From NCBI RefSeq assembly GCF_000427685.1, contig NZ_ATYM01000003.1:310001-374000 (forward strand): 64,000 nucleotides of DNA. Direction: 5' to 3'. Shown here one piece after another: positions 52,020-62,132 of the stretch (its first letter is position 1; every line of letters starts with the position of its first letter). The notes beneath the pieces were generated by a model, which did no database searches, was not told the DNA's origin, and saw nothing but the letters and a program-made list of their open reading frames with translations. Both the position numbers and the translations under genes were made by a program. The stretch comes from Haloplanus natans DSM 17983 (GTDB taxonomy: Archaea; Halobacteriota; Halobacteria; Halobacteriales; Haloferacaceae).

Positions 52020-53294
52020 ATGGCGGAACAGGTCGTCACTCGCACCTACACTGCTTCCATCCGGAACCAGCCACAGGTACAAGACGACCTCGACGCCCTC
52101 GGGTTCTCAGCGTCAAAACTCTGGAACGTCGGACGGTGGGTCTGTGACCGAGTGTGGTCTGAGATCGGCCACATGCCCGGACACAACGAACTCACCTCGT
52201 ACCTCAAGTCGCACGAACGCTACGATGACCTGCATTCTCAGTCAAGTCAGCGAGTCCTTCAAGAACTCGCTGAGGCGTTCAACGGCTGGTACGGCAAACG
52301 ACGCAACAGAGATACACGAGCGAACCCGCCGAAGTACCGCAAACACGGCGACGACCACCCACGAAGTACGGTGACGTTCAAAGCCGCTGGCTTCAAACTC
52401 GACACCGAGTACGAGAGAGTCCGACTCTCAAAAGGCTCGAACCTCAAAGACAACCGGTCGGACTTCATCCTCTGCGAGTACCAGACTCGGCCCGACGTTG
52501 ACCTCTCCACCGTGGAGAGCGTCCAGCAGGCGCGGGCAGTTTGGACGGGAAGCGAGTGGGAACTGCACTTCGTGTGCAAAGTCGAAATCGAAGTGTCAGA
52601 GGCACCCGGTCAGAAGACGGTTGGTGTTGATCTCGGCATCAACAACTTCGCTGCCCTCGCCTACGAAGACGGCCACGGTGAGCTGTACCCGCTGAACTGT
52701 CTGAAGCAAGACGACTACTTCTTCAGCAAGCGGATTGCTCGCTGTGACAACTCCGATTCCGAGCAAGCCACGCGGTTAAATCAGAAGAAGTCTCGACGGC
52801 GCACCCACTACTTCCACACGCTCTCCAAGCACATCGTCCAGCGATGTGTTGAGGAGGGTGTTGGAACGATTGTGGTTGGCGACCTCTCTGGCATCCGTGA
52901 TGAGGAAGAGAACGGCGAGTCGAAGAACTGGGGCAAGCATGGCAATCTTGACCTGCACTCGTGGGCGTTCGACCGCTTCACCGACCTGCTCGAATACAAG
53001 GCCGAGATGGAAAGAATCGCGGTCAATGACGTGTCTGAGTGCGATACATCGAAGTCGTGTTGGTGTTGTGGTCAGAAGCGAAAGGCGAACCGTGTTGAGC
53101 GCGGGTTGTACGTCTGTGACGAGTGTGGGACGGTGGCGAACGCAGATGTGAACGGTGCTGAGAACATTCGACAGAAAGTATCTCCGAGTCTTCGTTCAGA
53201 GGATAGGAGTAACGGCTGGTTGGCACAGCCATCGACGTTTCTGTTTGACAAGGAAACTGGTGCGTTCGCACCTCAAGAACAGGTCACGTCGTAA
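52020..53294 (+). CDS. TnpB family protein, copy C (variant RuvC-II)
   Basis: 424 residues. N-terminal helical lobe (LDALGFSASKLWNVGRWVCD, NELTSYLKSHERYDDLHSQS). RuvC: Asp in TVGVDLGINNFAAL, the second position reads TIVVGDLSGIRDEE (Gly-Asp where Glu-Asp is usual), and Asp in VANADVNGAENIRQ. Zinc ribbon CWCCGQKRKANR and YVCDECGTV. Either the neighbouring Asp acts in place of Glu or the enzyme is weakened. End stems are at 51899-51918 and 53320-53339 (cctcgccc-ttca-gggcgggg). No TnpA nearby. Confidence 0.85.
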   Translation: MAEQVVTRTYTASIRNQPQVQDDLDALGFSASKLWNVGRWVCDRVWSEIGHMPGHNELTSYLKSHERYDDLHSQSSQRVLQELAEAFNGWYGKRRNRDTRANPPKYRKHGDDHPRSTVTFKAAGFKLDTEYERVRLSKGSNLKDNRSDFILCEYQTRPDVDLSTVESVQQARAVWTGSEWELHFVCKVEIEVSEAPGQKTVGVDLGINNFAALAYEDGHGELYPLNCLKQDDYFFSKRIARCDNSDSEQATRLNQKKSRRRTHYFHTLSKHIVQRCVEEGVGTIVVGDLSGIRDEEENGESKNWGKHGNLDLHSWAFDRFTDLLEYKAEMERIAVNDVSECDTSKSCWCCGQKRKANRVERGLYVCDECGTVANADVNGAENIRQKVSPSLRSEDRSNGWLAQPSTFLFDKETGAFAPQEQVTS

Positions 53295-53319
53295 ACCACA
53301 ATATCCCAACGCGGGAATC

Positions 53320-53339
53320 CTCGCCCTTCAGGGCGGGGA
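53320..53339. terminator. right-end stem of TnpB element C
   Basis: cctcgccc-ttca-gggcgggg, a strong stem 25 bp after the TnpB stop. It fits the 3' guide-RNA hairpin and element end. It abuts the 3' end of TnpB copy D, so element C may have inserted right next to that gene. Confidence 0.5.
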
Positions 53340-53344
53340 GGATG

Positions 53345-54571
53345 TCAAGCCGTGGCGTCTGTGGTTGAACGCCAGCGATGATTGTCCCACTGGAACCGCA
53401 CGGGCCGGGCCATCGGCCGTGGTAGCTTCCCTATTTCTCGACTCAGTAGCGTCCGAGCGGCGGTCAGGTCTGCGTGACCCTCATACCCACACCGACACCT
53501 GAGACGGTCGCGGTCACGGGTCGTCCCCTCGACTGTTCCACAGTCCGGACACTCCTGTGAGGAGTCGAACTCCTGGACGGTCACCAACTCGATTCCGTGT
53601 TCGTCACACAGGTGCCCGAGACGGTCGGTAAAGCGACGATTCGCCCAGAACTCCGTGAGCTTTCGATTTGTACTCTTCCACGGTGTTCGGCGAACAACCC
53701 CAGTAAGATCACCGACATAGATCGTTTGGATCCCGTCGTCGATGACTCGCTCGACGAGATCTCGAAGGAGAGCGTCGACACAGTGGTCACGACGGCTACT
53801 CCGCCGGCGATAGAGCCGATTGATCCGTTTGCTGGTGTGCTCGCCTTCGGGGAGCTTCGATTGTGCTTGGGCGATCGCGTTGGAGGTTGCCTCGAACTGC
53901 TCCCACGGCCGGGTTCCGTCATACAGGAACTGAACGCCTTTGGTCGTTGCACAGGCGACGAGATTGACCGCCCCGACATCTAGCGCGGCTGCCTCGCCAC
54001 CGTTCGAGCTACGTTCCAGCTTGGGATCGACGGTCACGGACTGGTAGGCTCGGAACCCGTTTGTCAGGTCGTCGTAGACGATCTGGAGCTCGCCCTGTGT
54101 TCCCTTCCACTTCGGGTTGCCGTGGATGGGGACACGTGGGCGCTCGTTAGGGGTCAGGCCGTACTCAGGTTTGATCTCTCTCCCGACGGTGAACTCGATT
54201 CGGGAGTACTGACCCCACTGGAGCGAATACGCTCGATTTCGGAGAAAGAGTCGGAGGTCCCGACCGTCCTCTTCGTTTCCCCAGTAACCGGGGGGTTGAG
54301 CGGACGAATCACGTCCGCGCCTGGAAAAGAATGCACGCCATGCTCGGTCGTTGACACGAGCCATCGTTTCTGCCGTTGCCGACCCGAGTAGCCCTTTGTA
54401 CTCGTCGTAGAATCGATCTGCTGCCCAGATATCCTCGCCGTCGAAGAACTGCTGTCGGCGGGCGAACGTAAGTTGATTCCAGAGGCTTGCAGCCCCGTCC
54501 AGCAGCCGATACAGGAGTTCTCGATCTTGATCGGTCTCCGGCATGACAACGAACTCGTTGGTTCGGATCAT
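53345..54571 (-). CDS. TnpB family protein, copy D (variant RuvC-II)
   Basis: 408 residues from the ATG at 54571 (MIRTNEFVVMPETDQDRELL); codons up to 54622 are open but unlike relatives. RuvC: Asp in AAALDVGAVNLVA, the second position TIYVGDLTGVVRRT has Gly-Asp instead of Glu-Asp, last Asp in EGHADLTAARTLL. Zinc ribbon ECPDCGTVEGTT and LRCRCGYEG. It has the same RuvC-II variant as copy C, but its N-terminal lobe is of another type. A zinc-finger gene lies 106 bp upstream. A truncated paralogue is at 42868-43158. Confidence 0.85.
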   Translation of the reverse strand: MIRTNEFVVMPETDQDRELLYRLLDGAASLWNQLTFARRQQFFDGEDIWAADRFYDEYKGLLGSATAETMARVNDRAWRAFFSRRGRDSSAQPPGYWGNEEDGRDLRLFLRNRAYSLQWGQYSRIEFTVGREIKPEYGLTPNERPRVPIHGNPKWKGTQGELQIVYDDLTNGFRAYQSVTVDPKLERSSNGGEAAALDVGAVNLVACATTKGVQFLYDGTRPWEQFEATSNAIAQAQSKLPEGEHTSKRINRLYRRRSSRRDHCVDALLRDLVERVIDDGIQTIYVGDLTGVVRRTPWKSTNRKLTEFWANRRFTDRLGHLCDEHGIELVTVQEFDSSQECPDCGTVEGTTRDRDRLRCRCGYEGHADLTAARTLLSREIGKLPRPMARPVRFQWDNHRWRSTTDATA

Positions 54572-54677
54572 CGGCACCGTCGTTTCCACCTGTCTTGGTA
54601 TTTCAATTCGAACATCCCGCACTCTCTTGAGAGTGATAAAATCGGGCTGTAGCGGAACTCGTAGGGCCGGTCACAGA

Positions 54678-54914
54678 TTAGCCTTCATCACGAGTTTCTG
54701 AACAGTAGTGTTCGTGGATCCGTTCAGGAAGCCCGACGCGACCACAGAGGGGACACTCAAACAGTGGCGTCGGCGGGAGCTGGCGACACTCCACCAGTGC
54801 TGCTTCTAGATGACGCCGAACGTCGGGGGACTGGGCACGGGTGATCGCCTGTGCGAGGTGCATTTCGAGGCGTTCGCGGGTCGTCGGTCCGTCGGGGGGT
54901 GGCTGATCGGACAT
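54678..54914 (-). CDS. small zinc-finger protein upstream of TnpB copy D
   Basis: 78 residues from the ATG at 54914 (MSDQPPPDGPTTRERLEMHL). A helical part (RERLEMHLAQAITRAQSPDV, RRHLEAALVECRQLPPTP) is followed by a zinc finger ECPLCGRVGLPERIHEHYC. It is a paralogue of 43260-43457. Both sit about 100 bp upstream of the same TnpB subtype in the same orientation. Either the two genes duplicated together or they belong to one unit. Function unknown. Confidence 0.65.
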   Translation of the reverse strand: MSDQPPPDGPTTRERLEMHLAQAITRAQSPDVRRHLEAALVECRQLPPTPLFECPLCGRVGLPERIHEHYCSETRDEG

Positions 54915-54963
54915 AGACTGCACCCTATTGGGTCTGATAAACTGCTATTGAGTCTCGGGACAG

Positions 54964-55083
54964 GATGTCATGAAGCGATGGTACGACGGCAACCCGACGT
55001 TCGAGACACGCCGAGACAGTACGCTCACGATTATTGAGCGACCGACCGGTGGCCAGAGCAATCGTATGGACGGTGTTCGGTGA
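54964..55083 (+). pseudogene. 3' fragment of a second OB-fold (RPA-like) gene
   Basis: In frame to TGA at 55081-55083: DVMKRWYDGNPTFETRRDST then LTIIERPTGGQSNRMDGVR. It matches the last 38 residues of the 49856-51622 product (DVIKRWYNGDPTFETRRDST, LTIIERVSDASNERRSGVR) with several changes, so it is an old duplicate. Its downstream terminator copy is at 56525-56563, split off by TnpB element E. Confidence 0.8.
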
Positions 55084-55088
55084 TGGTG

Positions 55089-56342
<1,254 letters not shown>

Positions 56343-56444
56343 CTGTAATCTCACGTACGACTCGTTGTCTTATAAACTTCACAACTGGCGTTGGAGAGTC
56401 GGGGGCCTTCGCTCATGGGTGGTGGAGTGGGTTGTCTGATTCCT

Positions 56445-56464
56445 CCCACGGCTGAAGCCGTGGG
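56445..56464. repeat. end stem of TnpB element E (left end)
   Basis: CCCACGGCTGAAGCCGTGGG, about 100 bp before the TnpB start. The paired changes relative to 55096-55115 show that the stem is under selection. Confidence 0.7.
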
Positions 56465-56998
56465 CTTCCTCCTCGCATCTCTGTGACGATGAAGCCGACG
56501 ACTGGTAGCGACCCGTAGCACGGCGAGTCTCTCTCTGAGACTCAGAACTCTAGACCCCCTTTTCATGACGTGGATCACTCGTCTTGGATGAAACTGATCT
56601 GGTAGGGCTGTATTCTAGCCCGTCGACAACCTCAGAAATCCCTCCAGTAAGGAAATCGGATACGGCAGATCCGAAAAATGGCCGTCTCGACTCTAAGGAT
56701 GACGTTGATACAGCCGCTAATATCTCGTTTCTCTGCGTCGGCACTGTCTGATTTTGTGCAACTACTTATAACTGTCTGACTGGGTAACTGCTATCGAGAA
56801 GAGGTGTGGTGTGATTGCTCGAGGGGTTTCAGCAACTTCGTCGGTCGGAGCAACTAGAGGATCGTGTGGGGTAACCCCCCTCGGGTAGAACGCTCGTCTG
56901 GATGTGTGAGAGGCAGTTTGGATCTTTTCTCGATCCTCGTTGAAGCACGGATGAACGTCGACCTGCGTGACCGAGCAGTGAGGATCTTGGAGAACTGA
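56465..56998. other. intergenic: duplicated terminator, promoter-like DNA, half dyad
   Basis: 56490-56563 copies the region after the OB-fold gene, including the stem GAGTCTC-N5-GAGACTC (56525-56543) and cccctttt. acttataactg (56763-56773) is TATA-like. GTGGGGTAAC (56866-56875) is one arm of the dyads at 41169 and 48291. No gene is convincing. Confidence 0.4.
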
Positions 56999-57433
56999 TT
57001 GAAAGAGCGGATTCAGTACGAACGGTACGACGATTCGGAGCATCTCTGGTTGACTTGGTACTGGAATCGATACGGAAGCAAGTCGTTGAATCGCCGGTTT
57101 CGAAAGCTACTGGACGATGCCGGAATCGACCGATCGAACCGGAACCTGTCGTGGTACTCGATCCGTCACTGCGTCGGTCGAGAAATGGGTATTGGTGGTG
57201 CCACCGCACAGCTTCGCCACAAATCTATGCGGAGCACGCTTCGTTTCGTTCGCCCATCAGCCGAGGAACGGAAGGACGCACTGGACAAAATGGGGTTGCG
57301 TCACTACCGTGTTGGCGATTCAAGGAAATATATTATTAAATTGTTATTTGAAAATGATTTGGTCAAGATTCTAATCGTGGACTCAATCTGCAGGCCGAGA
57401 CAAATCCACTACCGGGGGACATATTCTGCGTGA
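56999..57433 (+). pseudogene. tyrosine recombinase/integrase, C-terminal fragment
   Basis: About 100 residues match the catalytic part of haloarchaeal integrases: SKSLNRRFRKLLDDAGIDRS, NLSWYSIRHCVGREMGIGGA, TAQLRHKSMRSTLRFVRPSA, EERKDALDKMG. The second Arg/His box (SIRH) and the later R-H (QLRHK) are present, but the position of the nucleophilic Tyr (normally T-x-x-Y) is Phe, and the N-terminal two thirds, including the first catalytic Arg, are missing. The last 40 residues are unrelated readthrough. Not functional as an integrase. Confidence 0.75.
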
Positions 57434-57521
57434 GAAAAAATACGCCGTCTATATTTTTCTCTCGAAAAATTCGAACCGTTTTTATTCCGCCCTACACAAT
57501 CCGTCTATCCGTGAGTCCTCT
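57434..57521 (+). promoter_or_regulatory. promoter of the USP gene
   Basis: AT-rich with ttttctctcgaaaaattcga and tttttattccg (57478-57488). The latter is a TATA-like box about 38 bp before the ATG at 57522, giving a short leader. Confidence 0.5.
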
Positions 57522-58379
57522 ATGGATCCCGAGACTATCGTCGAACGACGCGGGGGCGCAGATACTCCCCCGTCCCGACAACAGATCCTCTATCCGATCT
57601 TCGACACCTACAGCGACCAGACGTTCGAGATTGCGCTCGATCTCGCCGACGGGTCGGACGCCGAACTGATACTCCTCGACCTCGTCGATGACGTGAGTGC
57701 GGTTCTCGACGAGTCTCAAGCTATCGGATCGGAACTCCTCGACATACATCTCGATCCTGCTCATGACGTCGAGGCAACAGTCCTGCTCGAAGAAAACGAA
57801 GCGCCCATTCAGACGGTGACGACGTTCGCCAGATCGCACGACATCGATCTGCTGGTCGTCGACGAGCACGCACCGACCTCCTTCATGGACCTATTCCGAG
57901 GCGACGTGTCCGACCGTATTGGAGGCCAGGTCTCCTGTGACTCCGTGACCGTCTCGCACCGTCAAGACGAGCATCGAATCGGATCGATCCTAGTGCCCCT
58001 CTCCGAGGGGCCGCATTCCGAATTGGCAGTCGTGATCGCTGGCGCTCTCGCCCGTGGCGCAGATGCCGTCGTGGAACTCTTTCACGTCTCGGAGCAGGTT
58101 GACACGGAGACCAAAGCACACGCCGAACGACTGTTTCAGGAGGCTCGAAACCGCCTCCCGGAGGATATCGACGTCGATACCTGGCACTTGGAAGGGTCCG
58201 GCGTCGCTACGGCGATCGTCGAGCAGACCCGTTACTACGACGTGACCGTATTGGGGAAGCCCCAGACAGGTCGCCTTCAGAAACTGATCACCGAATCGAT
58301 TCCCGACGAAGTGAGCGACGATGCTGAGAACATCGTCCTTACCGCCCGCAAGAGCGACAGCCTCGGATTCCAGGTATGA
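57522..58379 (+). CDS. tandem universal stress protein
   Basis: 285 residues with two UspA-type domains (about 20-145 and 150-283). Domain 1: QQILYPIFDTYSDQTFEIAL and SHDIDLLVVDEHAP; domain 2: RIGSILVPLSEGPHSELAVV and YYDVTVLGKPQTGRLQKLIT. The ATP-binding G-x2-G-x9-G-S/T signature is not clear in either, so it may be a non-ATP type. It opens a run of stress and transport genes and overlaps the next gene (58376) by 4 bp. Confidence 0.8.
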   Translation: MDPETIVERRGGADTPPSRQQILYPIFDTYSDQTFEIALDLADGSDAELILLDLVDDVSAVLDESQAIGSELLDIHLDPAHDVEATVLLEENEAPIQTVTTFARSHDIDLLVVDEHAPTSFMDLFRGDVSDRIGGQVSCDSVTVSHRQDEHRIGSILVPLSEGPHSELAVVIAGALARGADAVVELFHVSEQVDTETKAHAERLFQEARNRLPEDIDVDTWHLEGSGVATAIVEQTRYYDVTVLGKPQTGRLQKLITESIPDEVSDDAENIVLTARKSDSLGFQV

Positions 58380-58741
58380 CGGCCGATCCAGAGCGACTAC
58401 TCGGGCACGCGGTCCGATTCGGAGAGGCAGGAACTGTAATCTCGGGGGCCACGCTCGCCGGATACGTGACTATTGGGGCGGCACTGCTCATCAGCGGATA
58501 CACGATACAGGCGTACCCAGTACTGAGCCTCGCTCACGATCCGATACTGAACGAACGGCTGGCAGCCATCGGGTTCTCGATCACCGTTATGAGTGGCGGC
58601 CTCTTCTTCCTCGCCCAACTGACGAGGGGCGACGAGATGGATCGCTCGCTCGTCATTCTGTTCAGTGCGCTTGGTGTCGGGTTCGGTGGTTCGGTAGTTC
58701 GGTACACGCTGCCGGTGACGATCAAGTATGTTACGAACTAA
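58376..58741 (+). CDS. small three-helix membrane protein
   Basis: 121 residues with three predicted membrane segments: GTVISGATLAGYVTIGAALL, LAAIGFSITVMSGGLFFLAQ and LVILFSALGVGFGGSVVRYT. No family is recognised. The ATG overlaps the USP stop (ATGA), so the two are translationally coupled, and the permease gene follows after 90 bp on the same strand. Confidence 0.65.
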   Translation: MTADPERLLGHAVRFGEAGTVISGATLAGYVTIGAALLISGYTIQAYPVLSLAHDPILNERLAAIGFSITVMSGGLFFLAQLTRGDEMDRSLVILFSALGVGFGGSVVRYTLPVTIKYVTN

Positions 58742-58831
58742 TGAGATCAGGAGGAGCGGAGTGGTGTATCGCACGGTGGCTACGCACAGTCACGACGACG
58801 GAGACATTCACCAGCAACGGAGCATCCGGCG

Positions 58832-61240
58832 ATGAGTGAGCCGTCGAGCGAGAACGGCGGTGGCAGCGGTACAGGCGAGGTCGAAACCGAACTGTCCCGC
58901 GACATGAGCCTCTTTGACATCACGTTCATCGGTGTCGGGGCGATGATCGGCGCGGGCGTCTTCGCGCTGACCGGCTTCGCGGCCGGACTGGCCGGCCCGG
59001 CCCTCACCATCGCGTTCATACTCAACGGCTTCGTCGCGCTGTTCACCGCGGTGTCCTACGCGGAACTCGGCGCGGCGTTTCCGGAGGCCGGGGGCGGCTA
59101 TCTCTGGGTCAAGGAAGCGCTCGTCGATCCGAACGGCTTCTACGCCGGCTGGATGAGCTGGTCCGCTCACGCCGTCGCCTGCTCGCTGTACGCAGTGACG
59201 TTCGGCGTCTTCCTGACCGAATTCGTCGTCTTCGGAACGAGTCTCACACGCGAATTCGTGTTCTTCGGCTTCCTCGACCGTCTCCTCACCGAGAAGATTC
59301 TGGCGACGCTGATGGTGGCGCTGTTCGCCTACATCAACTACCGCGGTGCCGAAGAGACCGGTAAGGCCGGTGTCGTCGTGACCTTCATCAAGGTGGTCAT
59401 TCTGGGCGTCTTCGTCGCTTTCGGCATCCTCGCGACGCTCAACACCCCGAACTGGCCCTCGAAATTCCTCAATAGCCCGAGTTTCGCACCGAACGGAATC
59501 ATCGGCGTCGTCGGCGCGGTGGGCTTCACCTACATCGCGTTCGAGGGCTACGAGATCATCGTCCAGTCCGGCGAGGAGGTCGTCAATCCGGGGGAGAACG
59601 TCCCGAAGGCCGTCTTCTACTCGCTGGCTATCGTCGTCCCCATCTACGTGCTGGTGGCGTTCGCTGCCCTCGGCGGGATCAGTCCGACGGCCGAACTCAT
59701 CGAACAGGCCAGTGGCGTCACGGGCACCCCGGCGACGGTGCCGACGTGGGCGTTGCTCGGCGGACTCGGCGAACTCGGCATCATCGAGGCCGCCGGCCAG
59801 TTCGTTCCCTACGGGGTTCCTCTACTCCTGATCGCTGGGCTGACGGCGACGATGAGCGCGCTGAACGCGACCGTTTACTCCTCGTCGCGCGTCTCGTTCG
59901 CGATGGGTCGCGACCGGGCGCTCCCCGAACTGTTCTCGGCGGTGCACGAGGAGAAACGGACGCCCCACTGGGCGATTCTGCTGTCGGCCGTCATCATCGC
60001 CGGCATGGCGGTGACTCTCCCCATCGAATCGGTCGCTGCGTCGGCGGACATCATGTTCATCCTCCTGTTCGTCCAGGTCAACTGGACGGTCATCAAGATG
60101 CGCAAGACCCACCCCGACCTGCCCCGCACCTTCGAGGTTCCCTACATGCCGTGGCCGCCGCTGATCGGTATCGTGCTCCAGTTCCTGTTGACGCCGTTCC
60201 TGCTGAGCGCCCTCGGGATGGAGGTCGGACTCGGTCCGGATTCGCACGGATTCATCGCGCTCGTGACGACGGCAATCTGGATGGGGCTGGGAATCCTCGT
60301 CTACTACGGCTACTCCAAACCCAAGGAAAAGGAGAAACTCGAAGAGGAGACGCCGACGGTCGCAACCGAGGAAACACCTCCCTCCGACCGCGAGCAACGG
60401 ATCTTGGTGCCGATCGCCAATCCCGAAAGTGTCGAGCAGTTGATGCGTACTGCGTTCGACCTCGCCGAAGATCGGAACGCGGAGATCGAGGTCATGAGCG
60501 TCGTGACAGTCCCCCAGCAGACGCCACTCGACGAAGGTCGGAAGTTCGTCTCCGAGGAGCGAGAAGTGTTAGATCGCGCTATCGAATTCTCCGAGAAAGA
60601 GCGTCCAGACGTTCCGGTCAGCGGGAAGATTCGCATCGGCCACGACGTCGCCAAGGCGATACTGAACACCATCGAACAGGACGAGGCCGACCTCGTGTTG
60701 ATGGGCTGGCGCGGTCGTGGTCGTCGACGCGACTACGTTCTCGGGAGCAACGTCGATACGGTCGTGACCGACGCTCACTGCGACGTACTCGTCGAACGAA
60801 TCGGGGCCGACGGCGAGGTCGGTTCGATCCTCGTCCCGACCGCAGGCGGCCCACACGCCGAATTCGCCGCCGAGACGGCGCGGGCAATCGCCCGCGTGAA
60901 CGACGCGCACGTGCGAGTCGTCTACGTGGCCGACCCCGCCGAGACGGATTCGACAGACGCCCAGTCGATGCTGGACTCGACGACCGAGCTACTGGAGGGC
61001 GTCGACACGTCGACGGACATCATCGAAGACGAACGCGTGGCAGAGGCCATCGTCGACTACACCGACGACTACGACCTCACGGTGATCGGTGCATCGCGGG
61101 AAGGACTGCTCCAGCAACTCGTCTTCGGCGCGATCCCCGAAACCGTCGGCCAGCGTGCGTCGGGAACGGTCATCATGGCGAAACGCTACCTGGGGATCAC
61201 CTCCCGCATAACGCACTGGTTCAGAAATCAGCGGACGTAA
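58832..61240 (+). CDS. APC-family permease fused to two USP domains
   Basis: 802 residues. The N-terminal 480 form an APC-type amino acid/cation permease: LFDITFIGVGAMIGAGVFAL (helix 1 with the G-x-G-x-I-G-x-G-I/V-F motif), NGFVALFTAVSYAELGAAFP, EAGGGYLWVKEAL, FTYIAFEGYEIIVQSGEEV, about 12 helices in all. The C-terminal 290 hold two USP domains (QRILVPIANPESVEQLMRTA from about 530; SILVPTAGGPHAEFAAETAR from about 670), the first with the ATP-binding-like LVLMGWRGRGRRRDYVLGS. The fusion is frequent in haloarchaea; substrate unknown. USP domains may gate transport by nucleotide state (inference). Confidence 0.9.
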   Translation: MSEPSSENGGGSGTGEVETELSRDMSLFDITFIGVGAMIGAGVFALTGFAAGLAGPALTIAFILNGFVALFTAVSYAELGAAFPEAGGGYLWVKEALVDPNGFYAGWMSWSAHAVACSLYAVTFGVFLTEFVVFGTSLTREFVFFGFLDRLLTEKILATLMVALFAYINYRGAEETGKAGVVVTFIKVVILGVFVAFGILATLNTPNWPSKFLNSPSFAPNGIIGVVGAVGFTYIAFEGYEIIVQSGEEVVNPGENVPKAVFYSLAIVVPIYVLVAFAALGGISPTAELIEQASGVTGTPATVPTWALLGGLGELGIIEAAGQFVPYGVPLLLIAGLTATMSALNATVYSSSRVSFAMGRDRALPELFSAVHEEKRTPHWAILLSAVIIAGMAVTLPIESVAASADIMFILLFVQVNWTVIKMRKTHPDLPRTFEVPYMPWPPLIGIVLQFLLTPFLLSALGMEVGLGPDSHGFIALVTTAIWMGLGILVYYGYSKPKEKEKLEEETPTVATEETPPSDREQRILVPIANPESVEQLMRTAFDLAEDRNAEIEVMSVVTVPQQTPLDEGRKFVSEEREVLDRAIEFSEKERPDVPVSGKIRIGHDVAKAILNTIEQDEADLVLMGWRGRGRRRDYVLGSNVDTVVTDAHCDVLVERIGADGEVGSILVPTAGGPHAEFAAETARAIARVNDAHVRVVYVADPAETDSTDAQSMLDSTTELLEGVDTSTDIIEDERVAEAIVDYTDDYDLTVIGASREGLLQQLVFGAIPETVGQRASGTVIMAKRYLGITSRITHWFRNQRT

Positions 61241-61276
61241 CGCTGAGAATCGTCGATAACGGATCCGCAGCCGCTG

Positions 61277-62035
61277 TTACGCGACGGGCTCTTTCGATCC
61301 CGAAAACGCGTCCAGGACTGCTGCCGACGCTTCCTCCGGTAAAAAGAGCGTAACGATGTCGCCGGGCAGGATTTCGGTGTCGCCTTTCGGCGTCAGCACT
61401 TCGTCGTCGCGTTCGATGCCCACGACGAGACTTTCGCTCGGCAACGTCCCGTCGTCGTCGGCCTCCGAAAGCGTCTTTCCCGCGATAGCCGCGTGTCCGG
61501 CGACGGAGACTTCGATCACTTCTGCGCCGCCAGTGAGACTCACGAAATCGGCAATCGACGACCCTGCACTCCCGTTCTCGGGGCCGAACGGTTCGTAGGG
61601 CTGGGTCGCTTCCCACTGGAGGATGCTCTCCTCTTCGATTTCGAGGCCGAGATCCGAAATGTCACTCGCAATCCGCGACAGTGACTGCGTGTCGGTGCCC
61701 ACACCGGTCACGTGCAGGTTCCGCCGACCGGCCATAAGTTGTCGCACGTTCACGACGCCAGTGATGGTCAAGACCTGTTTGGCCAACCGTCCCCGGTCGG
61801 CAACCGGTGCGGTACAGATGTAGAGATTCACCAGTCGATCCTCAACACGTTCGTACTCGACGTTGGCGTGGTACCCCGTAATCAGTCCGTGTTCCTCTAA
61901 CTGGTTGATCCGGTTTCGGATCGTCCCGGCCGTCACGTCCATCTCCTCGGCGATCATGGGTGCCGAGGTGTCCCGTGCGTCTGCGGTGAGGTAGTAGAGA
62001 ATCCGCTTGTCGATCTCGTCGACGCGGTAGGGCAT
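61277..62035 (-). CDS. Lrp/AsnC-type regulator with TrkA-C domain
   Basis: 252 residues. N-terminal AsnC-type helix-turn-helix (VDEIDKRILYYLTADARDTS, then MIAEEMDVTAGTIRNRINQL), an RAM-like ligand/dimer domain (about 60-140), and a C-terminal TrkA_C domain (about 170-245: EVIEVSVAGHAAIAGKTLSE, SLVVGIERDDEVLTPKGDTE, ILPGDIVTLFLPEE). Such fusions are known next to transporters in haloarchaea. It is convergent with the permease gene, whose expression or ligand state it may sense. Confidence 0.88.
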   Translation of the reverse strand: MPYRVDEIDKRILYYLTADARDTSAPMIAEEMDVTAGTIRNRINQLEEHGLITGYHANVEYERVEDRLVNLYICTAPVADRGRLAKQVLTITGVVNVRQLMAGRRNLHVTGVGTDTQSLSRIASDISDLGLEIEEESILQWEATQPYEPFGPENGSAGSSIADFVSLTGGAEVIEVSVAGHAAIAGKTLSEADDDGTLPSESLVVGIERDDEVLTPKGDTEILPGDIVTLFLPEEASAAVLDAFSGSKEPVA

Positions 62036-62132
62036 ACTCGTACTAACCGCTCTACTCCTATAATCCGTCCGGAACCTCTTACTCAGTGTATCCGTATACA
62101 GCGAACTCAGAGGGTGTGAATGTGACGCCGAG

